This document shows, piece by piece, positions 1-8,417 of a DNA stretch of 64,000 nt. A program made the position numbers and the translations under genes. This stretch comes from DASQPR01 sp963724705 (GTDB taxonomy: Bacteria; Actinomycetota; Actinomycetes; Mycobacteriales; Micromonosporaceae): contig CAVRVS010000001.1 of assembly GCA_963724705.1 (NCBI GenBank), positions 124,001 through 188,000 on the forward strand, in the 5' to 3' direction. Position 1 is the first letter of the stretch. Each line of letters opens with the position of its first letter. The notes under the pieces are model-generated. The model was not told where the DNA came from. It did no database searches and was given only the letters and a program-made list of their open reading frames with translations.

Positions 1-1979
1 GTGCCGGTCTCGGTGTCGACCTCCACGGCGCACAGATGCGTACCGTGCGGGTAGGAGAAGTTCGTCGGGTCGTAGACCGCCTCGGCGTCGAGGTTGGCCT
101 CCACGCCGTCGGGCAGGTCATGCGCGGCGAACACGGCCAGCGCACAATCCGCGATCGTCTTGCCCTCGCCCGGCGTGCCACGCACCTTGAACGCGCCATC
201 GGTGAATTCGAGGTCGTTGACGTCGCATTCGAGCATGTGCGCGGCGATCGGCTTCGCGTTCTGGATCACCTTCTGGCACGCCTGGTAGAGCGCGATGCCG
301 CCGACGGCGAGCGAGCGGGATCCGTACGTGTCGAGGCCCTTGACCGATTGCCTCGTGTCACCGTGCAGCACTTCGACGTCATCGAAACCGACGCCGAGCT
401 GGTCGGCAACGATCTGGCTCCACGCCGTCTCGTGGCCCTGTCCGTGCGCGGACGATCCGGTGACCACCTCGACCTTGCCGGTCGGCAGCATCCGCACGCC
501 GGCGTGCTCCCAGCCGCCCGCGCCGTAGCGCAGCGCCCCGAGCACCCGCGACGGCGCCAGACCACACATTTCGGTGTACGTCGAGATGCCGATGCCGAGC
601 TGGACCGGATCGTTCGACGCGCGCCGGCTGGCCTGCTCGGCCCGCAGTTCGTCGTAGCCGAACAGCTCCATCGCCTTGGCCGTGGCCGCCTCGTAGTTGC
701 CCGAGTCGTACGTCAGTCCGGCCACCGTCGTGAACGGGAACTCCTCGTGCTTGATCCAGTTGCGCCGGCGGATCTCCATCGGGTCGACGCCGATCTCCAC
801 GGCGAGCTCGTCCATCATGCGCTCGATGGCGTACGTCGCCTCGGGTCGACCGGCGCCCCGGTAGGCATCGGTGATGGTGGTGTTGGTGAACACGCCGGTG
901 CACTCGAAGCGCATGGCCGGGAACTTGTAGATCGCGTTGTACATGAACGCGCCGAGCAATGGCACGCCCGGCCCGACGAGGCCGAGGTAGGCGCCCATGT
1001 TGGCGAGCAAGTTCACGCGCAGCCCGAGCACGGTGCCGTCGCGGTTCGCGGCCACCTCGATGTCTTGGATCTGGTCGCGGCCGTGATGCGCGACCAGCAG
1101 GCTGTCGGAGCGCGTCTCGGTGTACTTGACCGGCTTGCCGACGCGTTGCGCGGCAAAGTACGCGAGCATCTCCTCGTTGATCAGCTGCAGCTTGCCGCCG
1201 AACCCGCCGCCGACGTCCGGCGCGACGACCCGGATCTTCTGTTCCGGCGTACCGGTCAGCAGCGACATCAGGAACCGCAGGATGTGCGGGATCTGCGTGG
1301 CCGACCAGATGGTGAATCCGCCACCACGACCGGCCGGTTCGACGACGACGCTGCGCGGCTCCATGAACGACGGCAACAGTCGCTGCTGCTTATACCGCCG
1401 TTTGAGGACAATGTCGGCGTTGGCGAACGCTTCGTCGGTGGAACCGCCCGTGCCGGCCGCGCCGGAGTCGAAAATCCAGGTGTAGCTCTTGTTCGTGCCC
1501 TTGTCCGGGTGGACGAGCTCGGCGCCGTCGGCGATGGCCGCTTCCATGTCGAGCACGACCGGCAACGGCTCGTAGTCAACGTCGATTGCCGCGATCGCGT
1601 CGACGGCGGCGGCCTTGCTGCGTGCCACGACGACGGCCACCGGCTCACCGGTGTGGTTGACCGCATCGACGGCGAGCGGCGGCCGGTTCGGCATCACGAT
1701 GTCCTCGGTGACCGGCCAGGCGCACGGCAACGATCCCTGGATGTCGGCGATGTCGCGACCGGTGAACACATCGACGACGCCGGGCTCTGAGCGGGCGCCC
1801 GATGCGTCGATGTTGGTTATGCGCGCCCGAGCCATGGGGCTACGCAGGATCGCCATGTGCAGCATCCCGGGCAGCACGATGTTGTCTGTCCAGTTTGTCC
1901 GGCCGGTGATAAGTCGCGCGTCCTCTTTGCGGCGCCGCGGTGCACCGATCTCGGTCGTACGGTCGTCGGTGACGGTCAT
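1..1979 (-). CDS. coxL: Molybdenum hydroxylase large subunit, CoxL/xanthine dehydrogenase family, form II (3' end outside window)
   Basis: This is the molybdopterin-binding catalytic subunit of an aerobic CO dehydrogenase-like or related hydroxylase. About 659 codons are present, against a usual family length near 780-800, so the C-terminus lies beyond the window edge. The ATG overlaps the coxS stop as ATGA, which fixes the start. The N-terminus (IGAPRRRKEDARLITG) is typical of the family. The active-site loop reads AYRGAGR at about residues 372-378, the signature of form II (BMS) enzymes; true form I CO dehydrogenases have AYRCSFR. The physiological substrate is therefore uncertain. It is translationally coupled to coxS and sits downstream of coxD, coxE and xdhC accessory genes. 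Family assignment is very secure; CO as substrate is not. Confidence 0.93.
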   Translation of the reverse strand, partial: MTVTDDRTTEIGAPRRRKEDARLITGRTNWTDNIVLPGMLHMAILRSPMARARITNIDASGARSEPGVVDVFTGRDIADIQGSLPCAWPVTEDIVMPNRPPLAVDAVNHTGEPVAVVVARSKAAAVDAIAAIDVDYEPLPVVLDMEAAIADGAELVHPDKGTNKSYTWIFDSGAAGTGGSTDEAFANADIVLKRRYKQQRLLPSFMEPRSVVVEPAGRGGGFTIWSATQIPHILRFLMSLLTGTPEQKIRVVAPDVGGGFGGKLQLINEEMLAYFAAQRVGKPVKYTETRSDSLLVAHHGRDQIQDIEVAANRDGTVLGLRVNLLANMGAYLGLVGPGVPLLGAFMYNAIYKFPAMRFECTGVFTNTTITDAYRGAGRPEATYAIERMMDELAVEIGVDPMEIRRRNWIKHEEFPFTTVAGLTYDSGNYEAATAKAMELFGYDELRAEQASRRASNDPVQLGIGISTYTEMCGLAPSRVLGALRYGAGGWEHAGVRMLPTGKVEVVTGSSAHGQGHETAWSQIVADQLGVGFDDVEVLHGDTRQSVKGLDTYGSRSLAVGGIALYQACQKVIQNAKPIAAHMLECDVNDLEFTDGAFKVRGTPGEGKTIADCALAVFAAHDLPDGVEANLDAEAVYDPTNFSYPHGTHLCAVEVDTETG

Positions 1980-2494
1980 GCCGACACCCCCTCGTCGGCC
2001 GTAACACCAATCGTGCGATCGGCAACAGGAGTGCGCATGGCGGCCGCGGCGTCGGAGATGGCTCGGACGATGTTCTGGTAGCCGGTGCACCGGCACAGGT
2101 TTCCCTCGATGCCCTCGCGGATCTGCTCTCCGGTCGGATTGGGCTCATCGGCCAGCAGCGACACCGCAGCCATGATCATGCCCGGTGTGCAGAAGCCGCA
2201 CTGCAAGGCGTGGCGATCATGGAAGGCCTGCTGCACTGGATGCAACTCACCGTCGGCCGCGAGGCCTTCGATCGTGGTCACATCCTGCCCGTCGGCCTGC
2301 ACGGCGAGAACAGTGCAACTCTTGACGCTTCGACCATTCAACAGCACCGTGCAGGCACCGCAGTTGCTGGTGTCGCAGCCAACGACGGTGCCGACCTTGC
2401 CAAGGTTGTCGCGCAGATGATGGACGAGCAAAGTGCGTGGTTCGACGGTGTCGTCGTAGCGGACTCCGTCGACAGTGATGCTGACCGACGCCAT
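1976..2494 (-). CDS. coxS: Molybdenum hydroxylase small (2Fe-2S) subunit
   Basis: This 172-aa electron-transfer subunit carries two [2Fe-2S] clusters. The N-terminal ferredoxin-type cluster has Cys40, Cys45, Cys48 and Cys60 (GCDTSNCGAC motif). The C-terminal cluster has Cys99, Cys102, Cys134 and Cys136 (QCGFC and CRCTGY motifs). Length and spacing are normal for the CoxS/NdhS/xanthine dehydrogenase small-subunit family. It is co-transcribed with coxL, with a 4-base ATGA overlap. No FAD-binding medium subunit (coxM) lies upstream; it is either beyond the window edge or elsewhere in the genome. A 457-base gap upstream separates it from the accessory genes, so it may have its own promoter. Confidence 0.95.
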   Translation of the reverse strand: MASVSITVDGVRYDDTVEPRTLLVHHLRDNLGKVGTVVGCDTSNCGACTVLLNGRSVKSCTVLAVQADGQDVTTIEGLAADGELHPVQQAFHDRHALQCGFCTPGMIMAAVSLLADEPNPTGEQIREGIEGNLCRCTGYQNIVRAISDAAAAMRTPVADRTIGVTADEGVSA

Positions 2495-2951
2495 CAGGCC
2501 TCCCGGCTCACGACCGATCCGACGCGCGAACGCGCGGAAATGTCACGTCGCGTGCGCGTCGGCCAGCGGAACGCCCAACAAGCCCAACCCGGTCAAACAC
2601 AACAAACTCATCGGTGCGCGAGACATTGCCACAAAAGGCATTGCGCTCGTCGCATGCTCAACGACGCAAACTCCGATGGTCACGTGCGCGCTTGCGTAAA
2701 AGACAATCGCGTGAACGGGCGCTGCGCAAGCGTTGCTGATCGGTACACAGCCGAAACCAAGCAACGGTACGGACACGGCCGAGTTGCCGGTCAAACTGAT
2801 CTGCAAGGCTTAAGCGACCATGCGACCGCATCTGCGATGGCAAATCCACTGTATAGTCGCAAGTGCATTTTCGGAGGTCGAAGTCAGCGCCGGAAAGAAT
2901 TTTCGGCCGATGCGTAATGCGGCCGCGCGATGAACCGTTTCCACTCCGACT
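2495..2951. other. 457-base intergenic stretch upstream of coxS
   Basis: No convincing gene is seen here. The region is visibly richer in A/T than its neighbours, especially around 2560-2900, which suits a promoter and leader for coxSL on the minus strand. Short open frames exist on both strands but lack recognisable protein character and ribosome binding sites. No clear hairpin terminator or regulator site was identified. Confidence 0.5.
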
Positions 2952-4079
2952 TTACGGCTCGTGGTGGATCCGTCCGGCGAGTTCGGTCAACCGTTCGCCC
3001 GAGCCGCCCCACTGCGCGGCGATGATTTCGGCGGCGACACTCACCGCTGTCTCCTCGGGCGTACGCGCTCCGAGATCAAGCCCGACCGGTGAGGCGAGAC
3101 GCGCGAGTTCGTCCTCGGACATGCCTGCCTCGCGCAGCCGGGCCAGCCGATCGTCGTGCGTACGGCGGGAGCCCATCGCTCCGACGTAGGCGAGCGGTAG
3201 TCGCAGCGCGACCTCGAGCACCGGCGCGTCGAATTTCGGATCGTGGGTCAGCACGCAGACGACCGTACGTTCGTCGATCCGCTTGGCGTCCGCCTCGGCC
3301 TGCAGATAGCGGTGCGGCCAGGCGACGACGACCTCGTGGGCGTCCGGGAAGCGCCGCTTGGTCGCGAATACCGGCCGGGCGTCGCACACGGTCACCTTGT
3401 AGCCGAGGAAGACGCCGATGCGCGCCACCGCCGCGGCGAAGTCGATCGCGCCGAACACGATCATGCGCGGCGGTGCCTGATAGCTCGCCACGAACAGGGT
3501 CAACTCGTCGCCCCGGCGTTCGCCGTCGTAGCCGTACCGCAGCACACCCGTACGGCCGGCGGCCAGCATCCCGCGTACGTCGTCGGTGACGGCATCGTCC
3601 AGGCGCTGCGTGCCGAGCGTGCCCTCGGCTCGGTCCGGATAGATAATCAGCCGGTGCCCGACCCGGTGCGCGGGATCGTCGCTGGTGCTCTGCACGCACG
3701 TCACCACCGCGACCGGCGAGCCGATGCGGATCGCCGCGACCACGTCCCGGAACTGCGGAAACAGGTCGTTGTCGATCCGCTCGACGTAGATATCGAGGAT
3801 GCCGCCGCACGTCAGGCCGACCGCGAACGCGTCGTCGTCACTTACGCCGTAGCGCTGGAGCACCGGCTCTCCGGACGCGACGACCTGCTGCGCCAATTCG
3901 TAGACGGCGCCTTCCACGCAGCCGCCGGATACGCTGCCGACCGCGGTGCCGTCGGCGCCGACCAGCATCGTCGCGCCGGCCGGTCGTGGCGCCGACCGCC
4001 ACGTCGCGACCACCGTGGCCATCGCGACCGGCTCCCCTTGGCCGTACCAGCGGTCAAGGTCGTCAAGGACGTCACGCAT
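2952..4079 (-). CDS. xdhC: XdhC/CoxI family molybdenum-cofactor maturation protein
   Basis: This 375-aa protein belongs to the XdhC/CoxI family, which binds molybdenum cofactor and aids its sulfuration and insertion into molybdenum hydroxylases. The N-terminal XdhC/CoxI domain shows GSVSGGCVEG at about residues 48-57 and a second conserved Cys in LTCGG near residue 110. The C-terminal Rossmann-like XdhC_C domain begins near residue 205 (RMIVFGAIDFA) and includes the conserved YVGAMGSRRTHDDR stretch. The normal GxG of the Rossmann loop reads GAID here. Its start overlaps the end of coxE by 8 bases, so the two are coupled. Position between coxE and coxS supports a role in maturing the coxSL enzyme. 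Confidence 0.93.
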   Translation of the reverse strand: MRDVLDDLDRWYGQGEPVAMATVVATWRSAPRPAGATMLVGADGTAVGSVSGGCVEGAVYELAQQVVASGEPVLQRYGVSDDDAFAVGLTCGGILDIYVERIDNDLFPQFRDVVAAIRIGSPVAVVTCVQSTSDDPAHRVGHRLIIYPDRAEGTLGTQRLDDAVTDDVRGMLAAGRTGVLRYGYDGERRGDELTLFVASYQAPPRMIVFGAIDFAAAVARIGVFLGYKVTVCDARPVFATKRRFPDAHEVVVAWPHRYLQAEADAKRIDERTVVCVLTHDPKFDAPVLEVALRLPLAYVGAMGSRRTHDDRLARLREAGMSEDELARLASPVGLDLGARTPEETAVSVAAEIIAAQWGGSGERLTELAGRIHHEP

Positions 4080-5181
4080 GGGCGATCACCTCAACCAACT
4101 CTTCGAGAGCATCGAGCGAATGCCCCGATACGAACGCATCAAGGTGCGGCAGGCACGCATTCATTCCCGCGGCGAGCGGCTCGAACCCGGGTTTGCCACG
4201 GTGCGGGTTCACCCAGACCAGACGGTAGGCCAGTCGGGACAGGCGCGCGACCTGCTCGCCGAGTGGGCCGGCGTCGCCACGCTCCCAACCGTCGCTGCAC
4301 AGGACGACGACCGCGCCGCGGGCGACGCCGCGTTGACCCCACCGATCGAGGAATGCCTTCAGGGACTCGGCGAGGCGCGTGCCGCCGTGCCAGTCGGGGA
4401 TCGCGGCGCCGGCCGCGCGCAGGGCCGCGTCCGGGTCCCGATGCCGCAACGCGCGGGTGACCCGGGTGAGCCGAGTGCCGATCGTGAACACCTCGGTCCG
4501 GTTCGGCGACCGGTGGACGGCTGCGAATCCCAGACACAGCAACGCGTCGGCATAGGGTGACATCGAACCGGACACGTCCACGAGCAGGACGAGTCGCCGG
4601 GGCACAGTCCGCCGCCGGCGGTAGGCGAGTCGCGTCGGCTCGCCACCGCGACGGAGCATGGCCCGCACCGTACGGCCGGGGTCAATGTCCCCACGGACAG
4701 CGTGGATCCGGCGACGACTGGCCCGTGGCGCGGTGCCGACCGCGAGCATGGAGATCATCTTGCGGACGTCGGCCCGCTCGACGGCGGAGAGCGTCGCGAC
4801 GTCGCGGGTGCGCAGCACTTCGGTGTCGGCGGCGGAGACCGCGATGTCGATGGCCTCGGCCGACTCGCCCTCGGACGGCGTGCCGGCGGTGCCGAACGGC
4901 AGCGCCGGCCGGGGCAGCACGTTGGCCATCGGATATGGCAGTCCCCGGATCGGTGCCTGGCCGCCGAAATATGAGGCGAAGCCGAGATCGTAGAGCGCGA
5001 TGTCGTCCGGGCTGCCGCACAGCGTCATGCGACCGGCCCAATAGGTGTCCCGGACGTCGGTCACGTCCATCGCGTCGACGGCGGTCAACATGGACGCGAC
5101 CCGCTGCGGCGACGCGTCGACGCCGGCCGACCGCAGCGTACGTGCGAACTCGACGAGAACGCCGGTCACGTCCCGGGCCAT
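4072..5181 (-). CDS. coxE: CoxE-like von Willebrand factor A protein
   Basis: This 369-aa protein has a C-terminal VWA domain with an intact metal-ion-dependent adhesion site: DVSGS with a following Ser, about residues 215-220. CoxE works with the AAA+ ATPase CoxD in maturing the Cu/Mo or Mo active site of CO dehydrogenase-type enzymes. The ATG at 5181 was chosen because it follows the coxD stop by two bases and begins the conserved sequence; an in-frame extension further upstream would run into coxD. The C-terminus overlaps the xdhC start. The coxD-coxE pair matches the MoxR-VWA chaperone pairing known from many metalloenzyme loci. Confidence 0.93.
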   Translation of the reverse strand: MARDVTGVLVEFARTLRSAGVDASPQRVASMLTAVDAMDVTDVRDTYWAGRMTLCGSPDDIALYDLGFASYFGGQAPIRGLPYPMANVLPRPALPFGTAGTPSEGESAEAIDIAVSAADTEVLRTRDVATLSAVERADVRKMISMLAVGTAPRASRRRIHAVRGDIDPGRTVRAMLRRGGEPTRLAYRRRRTVPRRLVLLVDVSGSMSPYADALLCLGFAAVHRSPNRTEVFTIGTRLTRVTRALRHRDPDAALRAAGAAIPDWHGGTRLAESLKAFLDRWGQRGVARGAVVVLCSDGWERGDAGPLGEQVARLSRLAYRLVWVNPHRGKPGFEPLAAGMNACLPHLDAFVSGHSLDALEELVEVIAHA

Positions 5182-5183
5182 GG

Positions 5184-6266
5184 TTACGCGCCGATCAACG
5201 CGGCGAGGCCGCTGGCCCGCACGCGGTCGGCGTCCTCGCGATATTTGAGTACGGTGCCCAGCGTGCTCGCCGCGACATCCGGATCGAGCGTCCGCGCGCC
5301 GAGCACCAGGAGTGCTCCGGCCCAGTCGATCGACTCCGCGACGCCGGGCGGCTTGAGCAGGTCCATCGACCGCATCCGGCCGGCCGCCATGGCCACTTCG
5401 TCGGCCAGTCGGGCGGTCAACGCCGGCAACCGCGTACGCAGGATCTGCACCTCGCGCTCGAAGCCGGGGTGCTCGACCCAGTGGTAGAGGCACCGGCGCT
5501 TGAGCGCGTCATGCACCTCCCGCGTGCGGTTGCTCGTCAGCACGGTCAACGGCGGCCTGGTCGCGGCGATGCGACCGAGCTCGGGGATCGTGATCGCCGC
5601 GTCGGCCAGCATTTCCAGGAGAAATGCCTCGAACTCGTCGTCGGCGCGATCGATCTCGTCGACCAGCAGCACGCACGGGTCGTGTTCGAGCGCTTCCAGC
5701 AACGGCCGAGCGAGCAGGAACCGGCGGTCGTAGAGGCTCGCCTCCACCGTGTTCGCGTCCAACGGCGCGCCGGTGGCCTCCAGCGTGCGCAGATGCAGGA
5801 TCTGCCGCGGAAAGTCCCAGTCGTAGAGCGCCTGCGTCACGTCGATGCCCTCGTAACAGGACAACCGGACAAAATGCGCGCCGGTGGCGTCGGCAAGGGC
5901 CTGCGCGAAGGCGGTTTTGCCGACACCAGCATCGCCCTCCAGGAACAGCGGCCGGCCGAGTCGCAGCGCGAGGAATCCGGCCGTCGCGAGACCGTCATCG
6001 GCGAGGTATCCGACATCGGCCAGAGCCTTGGCCAACTCGGCCGGCGAGCCGTAGTCGCTCATCCCCAGCGGTTGGCGCTGCCCGATGAGGCCGTCGTCGC
6101 CCGCGGCAGATACCACGCTTGCCGGTACGACGCCTGCCGGAACGGCACTTGCCGGCACGACGCTTACCGGTGCCGGGTCCGACGATGCCTGGCCGGTCGA
6201 TGCCTGGCCGGTCGGTGCCTGGTCGGTCGGTGCATCGTCCGCCGGTGCCTCACTTTCTGCGGTCAT
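5184..6266 (-). CDS. coxD: CoxD-like MoxR-family AAA+ ATPase
   Basis: This 360-aa AAA+ ATPase has Walker A GDAGVGKT (about residues 120-127) and Walker B LLVDEIDR (about 195-202), followed by a sensor-1 type LTSNR motif. MoxR ATPases act as chaperones together with VWA proteins; here the partner is the adjacent coxE, two bases downstream. The first 75 or so residues are a low-complexity Ala/Pro/Thr/Val segment encoded by imperfect 15-16-base repeats (about 6100-6240) and are absent from typical family members. The ATG at 6266 is preferred over an in-frame start further upstream, which would run into the cytidylyltransferase gene. MSDYGSPAEL, about 70 residues in, is an alternative start. Confidence 0.92.
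   Translation of the reverse strand: MTAESEAPADDAPTDQAPTGQASTGQASSDPAPVSVVPASAVPAGVVPASVVSAAGDDGLIGQRQPLGMSDYGSPAELAKALADVGYLADDGLATAGFLALRLGRPLFLEGDAGVGKTAFAQALADATGAHFVRLSCYEGIDVTQALYDWDFPRQILHLRTLEATGAPLDANTVEASLYDRRFLLARPLLEALEHDPCVLLVDEIDRADDEFEAFLLEMLADAAITIPELGRIAATRPPLTVLTSNRTREVHDALKRRCLYHWVEHPGFEREVQILRTRLPALTARLADEVAMAAGRMRSMDLLKPPGVAESIDWAGALLVLGARTLDPDVAASTLGTVLKYREDADRVRASGLAALIGA
6185..6238 (-). repeat. Short imperfect tandem repeats in the 5' part of coxD
   Basis: Units resembling GCCTGGCCGGTCGGTG recur three times, next to a second series built on GCCGGTACGACGC-like units at about 6118-6180. Both are in frame and encode the Ala/Pro/Thr/Val-rich N-terminal tail of CoxD. They look like slippage-prone linker sequence rather than a regulatory array. 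Confidence 0.6.
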
Positions 6267-6346
6267 GGCTGAACTATGCCGCCGTGGGCCGGCTCTCCGC
6301 CAGCCTTGCGGCCGCAGATCACGATCTTGCGCGGGTACGGAACGTG

Positions 6347-6919
6347 CTAAGCGGTTGGCGGCGGCGTATCGATGTCCACGCCGTCGGAGATGTCGTCGCA
6401 CGCGACGAGGACAAGATCGTCTCGGTGCTGGTGCAGATACGGCCGGGCGCCGCGATCACCGGTCGCCGCCTCGATGATCCCGGCCCAATGATCGCGACCG
6501 AGCAGCACCGGGTGGCCCATCTCGCCGCCGTACGTCGCCGCGGCGAGTGCGTCGGGACGGCCGTACGGGCGGAGCCGGGCCAGAGCCGCCGGGGTGACCC
6601 CCGGCGTATCCACGAGGAGCACGGCGGCCGCGTCGACGGTCGTCGATTCGAGCGCGATGAGCCCGGCCCGCAGCGACGATCCCATGCCGGTGTCCCAATC
6701 CTCGTTCACGACGATGGTCGCCTCGCCGAGGTCGGCGCGCGCTCGGACGTCCGCCACCTGGGCACCGAGGACAACCGTGATGGGGGCGCAACCGCCGTCC
6801 CGCAACGTACGGACGCCATGATCGACGAGTAGACCGCCGCCGTGCGCGACGAGAGCCTTCGGCATGCCGTAGCGCCGCCCCGCGCCGGCCGCCAGCAGCA
6901 GACCCGCAACCGTTCCCAT
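6347..6919 (-). CDS. mocA: MobA-like NTP transferase (probable molybdenum cofactor cytidylyltransferase)
   Basis: This 190-aa protein has the nucleotidyltransferase signature LLLAAGAGRRYGMPKAL at residues 7-23 and the acceptor/metal motif VLLVDTPGV near residue 100. MocA-type enzymes attach CMP to molybdopterin to make the MCD form of the cofactor used by CO dehydrogenase/xanthine dehydrogenase enzymes. The other close family, MobA, attaches GMP. Its place at the head of the coxD-coxE-xdhC-coxSL cluster favours the cytidylyl function. It is probably the first gene of the operon and is separated from coxD by 80 bases. Confidence 0.85.
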   Translation of the reverse strand: MGTVAGLLLAAGAGRRYGMPKALVAHGGGLLVDHGVRTLRDGGCAPITVVLGAQVADVRARADLGEATIVVNEDWDTGMGSSLRAGLIALESTTVDAAAVLLVDTPGVTPAALARLRPYGRPDALAAATYGGEMGHPVLLGRDHWAGIIEAATGDRGARPYLHQHRDDLVLVACDDISDGVDIDTPPPTA

Positions 6920-6955
6920 GACCCGAAACTACGCCGAACCTTCGCCGAGCCGAAC

Positions 6956-8038
6956 CTACGCGCCGAGCGCGGCGACCTGCTTGGCCATCACCGACATCTC
7001 GGATGAGCGGTCGAAGTCGTGCGGCGTGAACACGAACATCAATACGGCGACGTTGCCGGCGGAGGCGATCAACGTCGCCGACCGGTTGCCGTACGAGTCG
7101 AGATCCGACTTCTCGAAGCCCTTGCCGCCGGGCACACTGGCAACGTCGAACGAGCTGGTCACCGTATCGTCCCGGCCGTAGGCGTCGAGCTGGTTCGACA
7201 CGTGTTCATCGGCGCCGGCGGCGTCCTTGAACTGGATCAGTTGGATGTCGACCTGCACATTGTTGGAGTTGATCCACTCGCGTTGCGCGGCAACCGCGAA
7301 GCCCCGATCGGTCAGGCGGCTTTTCTCCGCAGAGTCGTTGGCGAACGACAGTGAGATCAGCTGGTCGAGCGTCATAACGCCATGGGAGGTCCCGGAAATC
7401 GTCTGCGCGTGGCCGGCCGCCGTCGGCGTGACGATCGCGCCGAGCAAGGCCGCTCCGTCGCCGATCGCGATGCCGGACCCGGCCGGTGCGTGCGACGTCG
7501 TATTGGCGGCTGTCCCCTTGTCCGGGCGGCCCAGCGTTGCACCGATAGCGGCGAGCCCGCCGAGCACGACCACGACGACCGCCACGATGATCCCGATGAC
7601 GAGCCCGGTCCGGCGCCGTGGTGGCGTGGCCGGCCAGCCATAGGCCGGCGGTGCTGCCTGACCCGGCGCACCCCAGCCGCCCTGTGGATATCCGGGCGGC
7701 GGACCATAGCGCGGATCGATCGGTTGACCATAGGGTCCGGGTTCACCATAGAGTCCAGGTTGACCATGCGAGCCTGGTTGCCCGTACGGCACCTGACCGT
7801 AGGCGGACGGGCCGTAGACCGGCGTGTCGTAGATCGGCTCGGCCGACCCCGCCGGGCGATAGCCGGGCTGCTCGCCATAGCCGGGCTGCTGGCCATGATC
7901 GGGCTGGTGCGGAATGCGCGGTGCCCACGGGTCGCTCGGTGCGGCCGGCGGCGGCGGTATCGCGGTCGGATCACTCCACGCCGTCGGATCTCTCCAGGCA
8001 AACGGATCGAAGCCGGCCGGCGGTTGCTGCTCGGGCAC
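6956..8038 (-). CDS. Membrane-anchored protein with Gly/Pro/Tyr/Gln-rich N-terminus, function unknown
   Basis: This is a 360-aa protein. The first 185 or so residues are rich in Pro, Gly, Tyr and Gln, with near-repeats such as GQPGYGEQPGY and YGEPGPYGQP. A single transmembrane helix follows (GLVIGIIVAVVVVVLGGLAAIG), then about 150 residues predicted outside the cell. The GTG start at 8038 has GAGGAG five bases upstream; longer in-frame reading lacks such a site. The cytoplasmic-tail, helix, extracellular-domain plan is common among actinobacterial hypothetical proteins. The extracellular part was not recognised as a named domain. It diverges from the M3 peptidase gene. Confidence 0.85.
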   Translation of the reverse strand: MPEQQPPAGFDPFAWRDPTAWSDPTAIPPPPAAPSDPWAPRIPHQPDHGQQPGYGEQPGYRPAGSAEPIYDTPVYGPSAYGQVPYGQPGSHGQPGLYGEPGPYGQPIDPRYGPPPGYPQGGWGAPGQAAPPAYGWPATPPRRRTGLVIGIIVAVVVVVLGGLAAIGATLGRPDKGTAANTTSHAPAGSGIAIGDGAALLGAIVTPTAAGHAQTISGTSHGVMTLDQLISLSFANDSAEKSRLTDRGFAVAAQREWINSNNVQVDIQLIQFKDAAGADEHVSNQLDAYGRDDTVTSSFDVASVPGGKGFEKSDLDSYGNRSATLIASAGNVAVLMFVFTPHDFDRSSEMSVMAKQVAALGA

Positions 8039-8417
8039 TGGTTCTCCTCGCGTTCCCCGAGCGGAGCAACTCCGCACGGCGCACGCAGACGGCGATCGGG
8101 CGAGGCCGACGCATCGGCCGACGTCACCGTCGGTCCCGTGCTGGCGCGGACACCGTAACACCGGCGTGCCACCCCGCCCGCGACCGATCCAGAAGTGATC
8201 CACGGGCCCGGACGATGACGGTCGCTGCCGCGACCCAGATCGTCCACGCTGGCGGATCATCGATGGCAACGCGTCAGGCCGGCTGGGCGACGGATCGACC
8301 GGCGACGATGTCGTGGCCGCGCCGTACCCTGCTCGTGCGGGCCGGCGCCACGCTGGCTCGAACGTGGCCGGCTACGATCCGGAGCACGAACCCGCCGCCG
8401 ACGGAAGCGATGACCGC
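8039..8417. other. 379-base divergent intergenic region
   Basis: This region separates the minus-strand membrane protein from the plus-strand M3 peptidase and should hold both promoters. A small perfect hairpin (GCGGAG, loop CAA, CTCCGC; 8061-8075) lies in the probable leader of the minus gene. TACGAT at 8373-8378 is a possible minus-10 element for the peptidase, without a good minus-35. No gene is evident. Confidence 0.45.

Noticed and set aside
36..1790. Long plus-strand open frame of 584 codons
   Set aside because: It is antisense to the clear coxL coding sequence. High GC makes long stop-free antisense frames common, and the translation is Arg/Asp/Val-rich without family features.
2543..2806. 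Possible 87-codon minus-strand gene before coxS
   Set aside because: There is no ribosome binding site or family similarity, and the composition looks like intergenic DNA.
4139..4694. Overlapping minus-strand frames within coxE
   Set aside because: They are out-of-frame shadows of the VWA domain coding region.
1..6919. Naming the cluster a form I CO dehydrogenase
   Set aside because: The active-site loop is AYRGAGR, not AYRCSFR.
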